A stretch of 64,000 nt of DNA from CAVQJU01 sp963729215 (GTDB lineage: Bacteria; Acidobacteriota; Vicinamibacteria; Vicinamibacterales; CAVVIG01): NCBI GenBank assembly GCA_963729215.1, contig CAVSND010000009.1, forward strand, positions 429,363 through 493,362. The letters are read 5' to 3'. The position numbers were made by a program, and so were the translations under genes. The notes beneath the pieces are model-generated. The model saw nothing but the letters and a program-made list of their open reading frames with translations. It did no database searches and was not told where the DNA came from. Positions 63,667 to 64,000 of this stretch are shown here, piece by piece (the stretch's first letter is position 1; each line of letters begins with the position of its first letter).

Positions 63667-64000
63667 ATGCACCCTCGCCTGCTGACCACGCCGCTTCTGA
63701 CGGTCCATACGTTCGGACTGCTGCTCGCCTCCGCGTATTTCGCCGCCTTCTGGTGGCTGATTCGCCAGGGACGCCGCGAAGGGCTGGATGTCAGCGCGCT
63801 CTCTTCACTCGGATTCTGGGCGATCGGCGGCGCCATCATCGGTGCGAAAGCGTTGATGATCGCGCAAGACTTCCCGGAGTACGCGGCGGCGCCGTCCGAA
63901 CTCTTCTCGCTGTCGGTGCTCACGAGCGCCGGTGATTTCTACGGCGGGTTCATCGGCGCGCTGATCGCCTCCGCGATCTTCTTCTGGCGGACTCCGCGTG
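63667..64000 (+). CDS. lgt: Prolipoprotein diacylglyceryl transferase-like protein, partial
   Basis: 111 residues from the ATG at 63667, cut by the window end. It opens MHPRLLTTPLLTVHTFGLLL, ASAYFAAFWWLIRQGRREGL. The segment FWAIGGAIIGAKALMIAQDF and LTSAGDFYGGFIGALIASAI match the Lgt helices near the conserved G-G-x-x-G-A-x-(I/L) and the H/R pocket. Lgt transfers the diacylglyceryl group to prolipoproteins. Acidobacteriota often have extra Lgt-like genes, so this may be a paralog; the part with the catalytic residues is off the end. Confidence 0.82.
   Translation, partial: MHPRLLTTPLLTVHTFGLLLASAYFAAFWWLIRQGRREGLDVSALSSLGFWAIGGAIIGAKALMIAQDFPEYAAAPSELFSLSVLTSAGDFYGGFIGALIASAIFFWRTPR

Overview
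The window is high-GC chromosomal DNA, most probably from an Acidobacteriota bacterium of the Vicinamibacteria type. The evidence is a secreted VWFA protein of the acidobacterial kind, a DUF1800/DUF1501 pair, several acidobacteria-style small secreted proteins and very GC-rich codon use. This placement is inference, because no rRNA is present. The many one-base frame breaks suggest a draft or metagenome assembly.

Region by region. 1-5.1 kb: end of an RND efflux operon (adaptor, HAE1-type pump, TolC-like channel). 5.1-8.2 kb: two YciI/DGPF proteins, an alpha/beta hydrolase and an ECF42-type sigma factor. 8.2-19.4 kb: core genes ettA, dinB, a double cyclophilin, pgsA, a TPR/SLH lipoprotein, hflX, tsaC, glpX, an acyl-CoA dehydrogenase and a methyltransferase. 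19.4-25.4 kb: bactofilin, then cysteine desulfurase with mnmA (tRNA 2-thiolation), trxB-trxA and glgA. 25.5-33.5 kb: an FdhE-like zinc protein, a D-Ala-D-Ala carboxypeptidase, an M20 peptidase, an orphan DNA methyltransferase, the VWFA protein and a nuclease-like protein with a basic tail. 33.6-39.6 kb: a response regulator joined to hemE-hemH-hemY, an O-methyltransferase, arginase and a second receiver. 39.6-43.9 kb: tRNA-Lys, a 45-residue zinc ribbon, DUF1501/DUF1800, a small membrane protein, DUF2007 and a MerE-like protein.

From tRNA-Glu (43.98 kb) onward the content looks accessory. It holds DUF2892, a universal stress protein, a complete RND efflux operon facing an ECF sigma/anti-sigma pair, OsmC, TrmO, a metallo-beta-lactamase-fold protein, a Tat-exported sulfite-oxidase-like enzyme and a TlpA-like protein. 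Then come gene fragments (a sulfite dehydrogenase cytochrome tail, a glycosyltransferase-20-like piece and a headless histidine kinase), a cupin-like protein, DUF302, a LuxR-type regulator and TauE/SafE with DUF1634. The window ends inside a lgt-like gene.

Two features run across the window. First, between 8 and 43 kb many intergenic gaps hold arrays of 7-9 bp units, often as two inverted arms. The unit differs from locus to locus but matches between the two arms of one locus. The arrays sit between convergent, tandem and divergent genes alike, so they are not simply terminators, and none is seen after the tRNA-Glu. Second, about twenty one-base frame breaks interrupt otherwise well-conserved genes. 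I read most of them as sequence errors, but decay cannot be excluded, especially in 57-60 kb.
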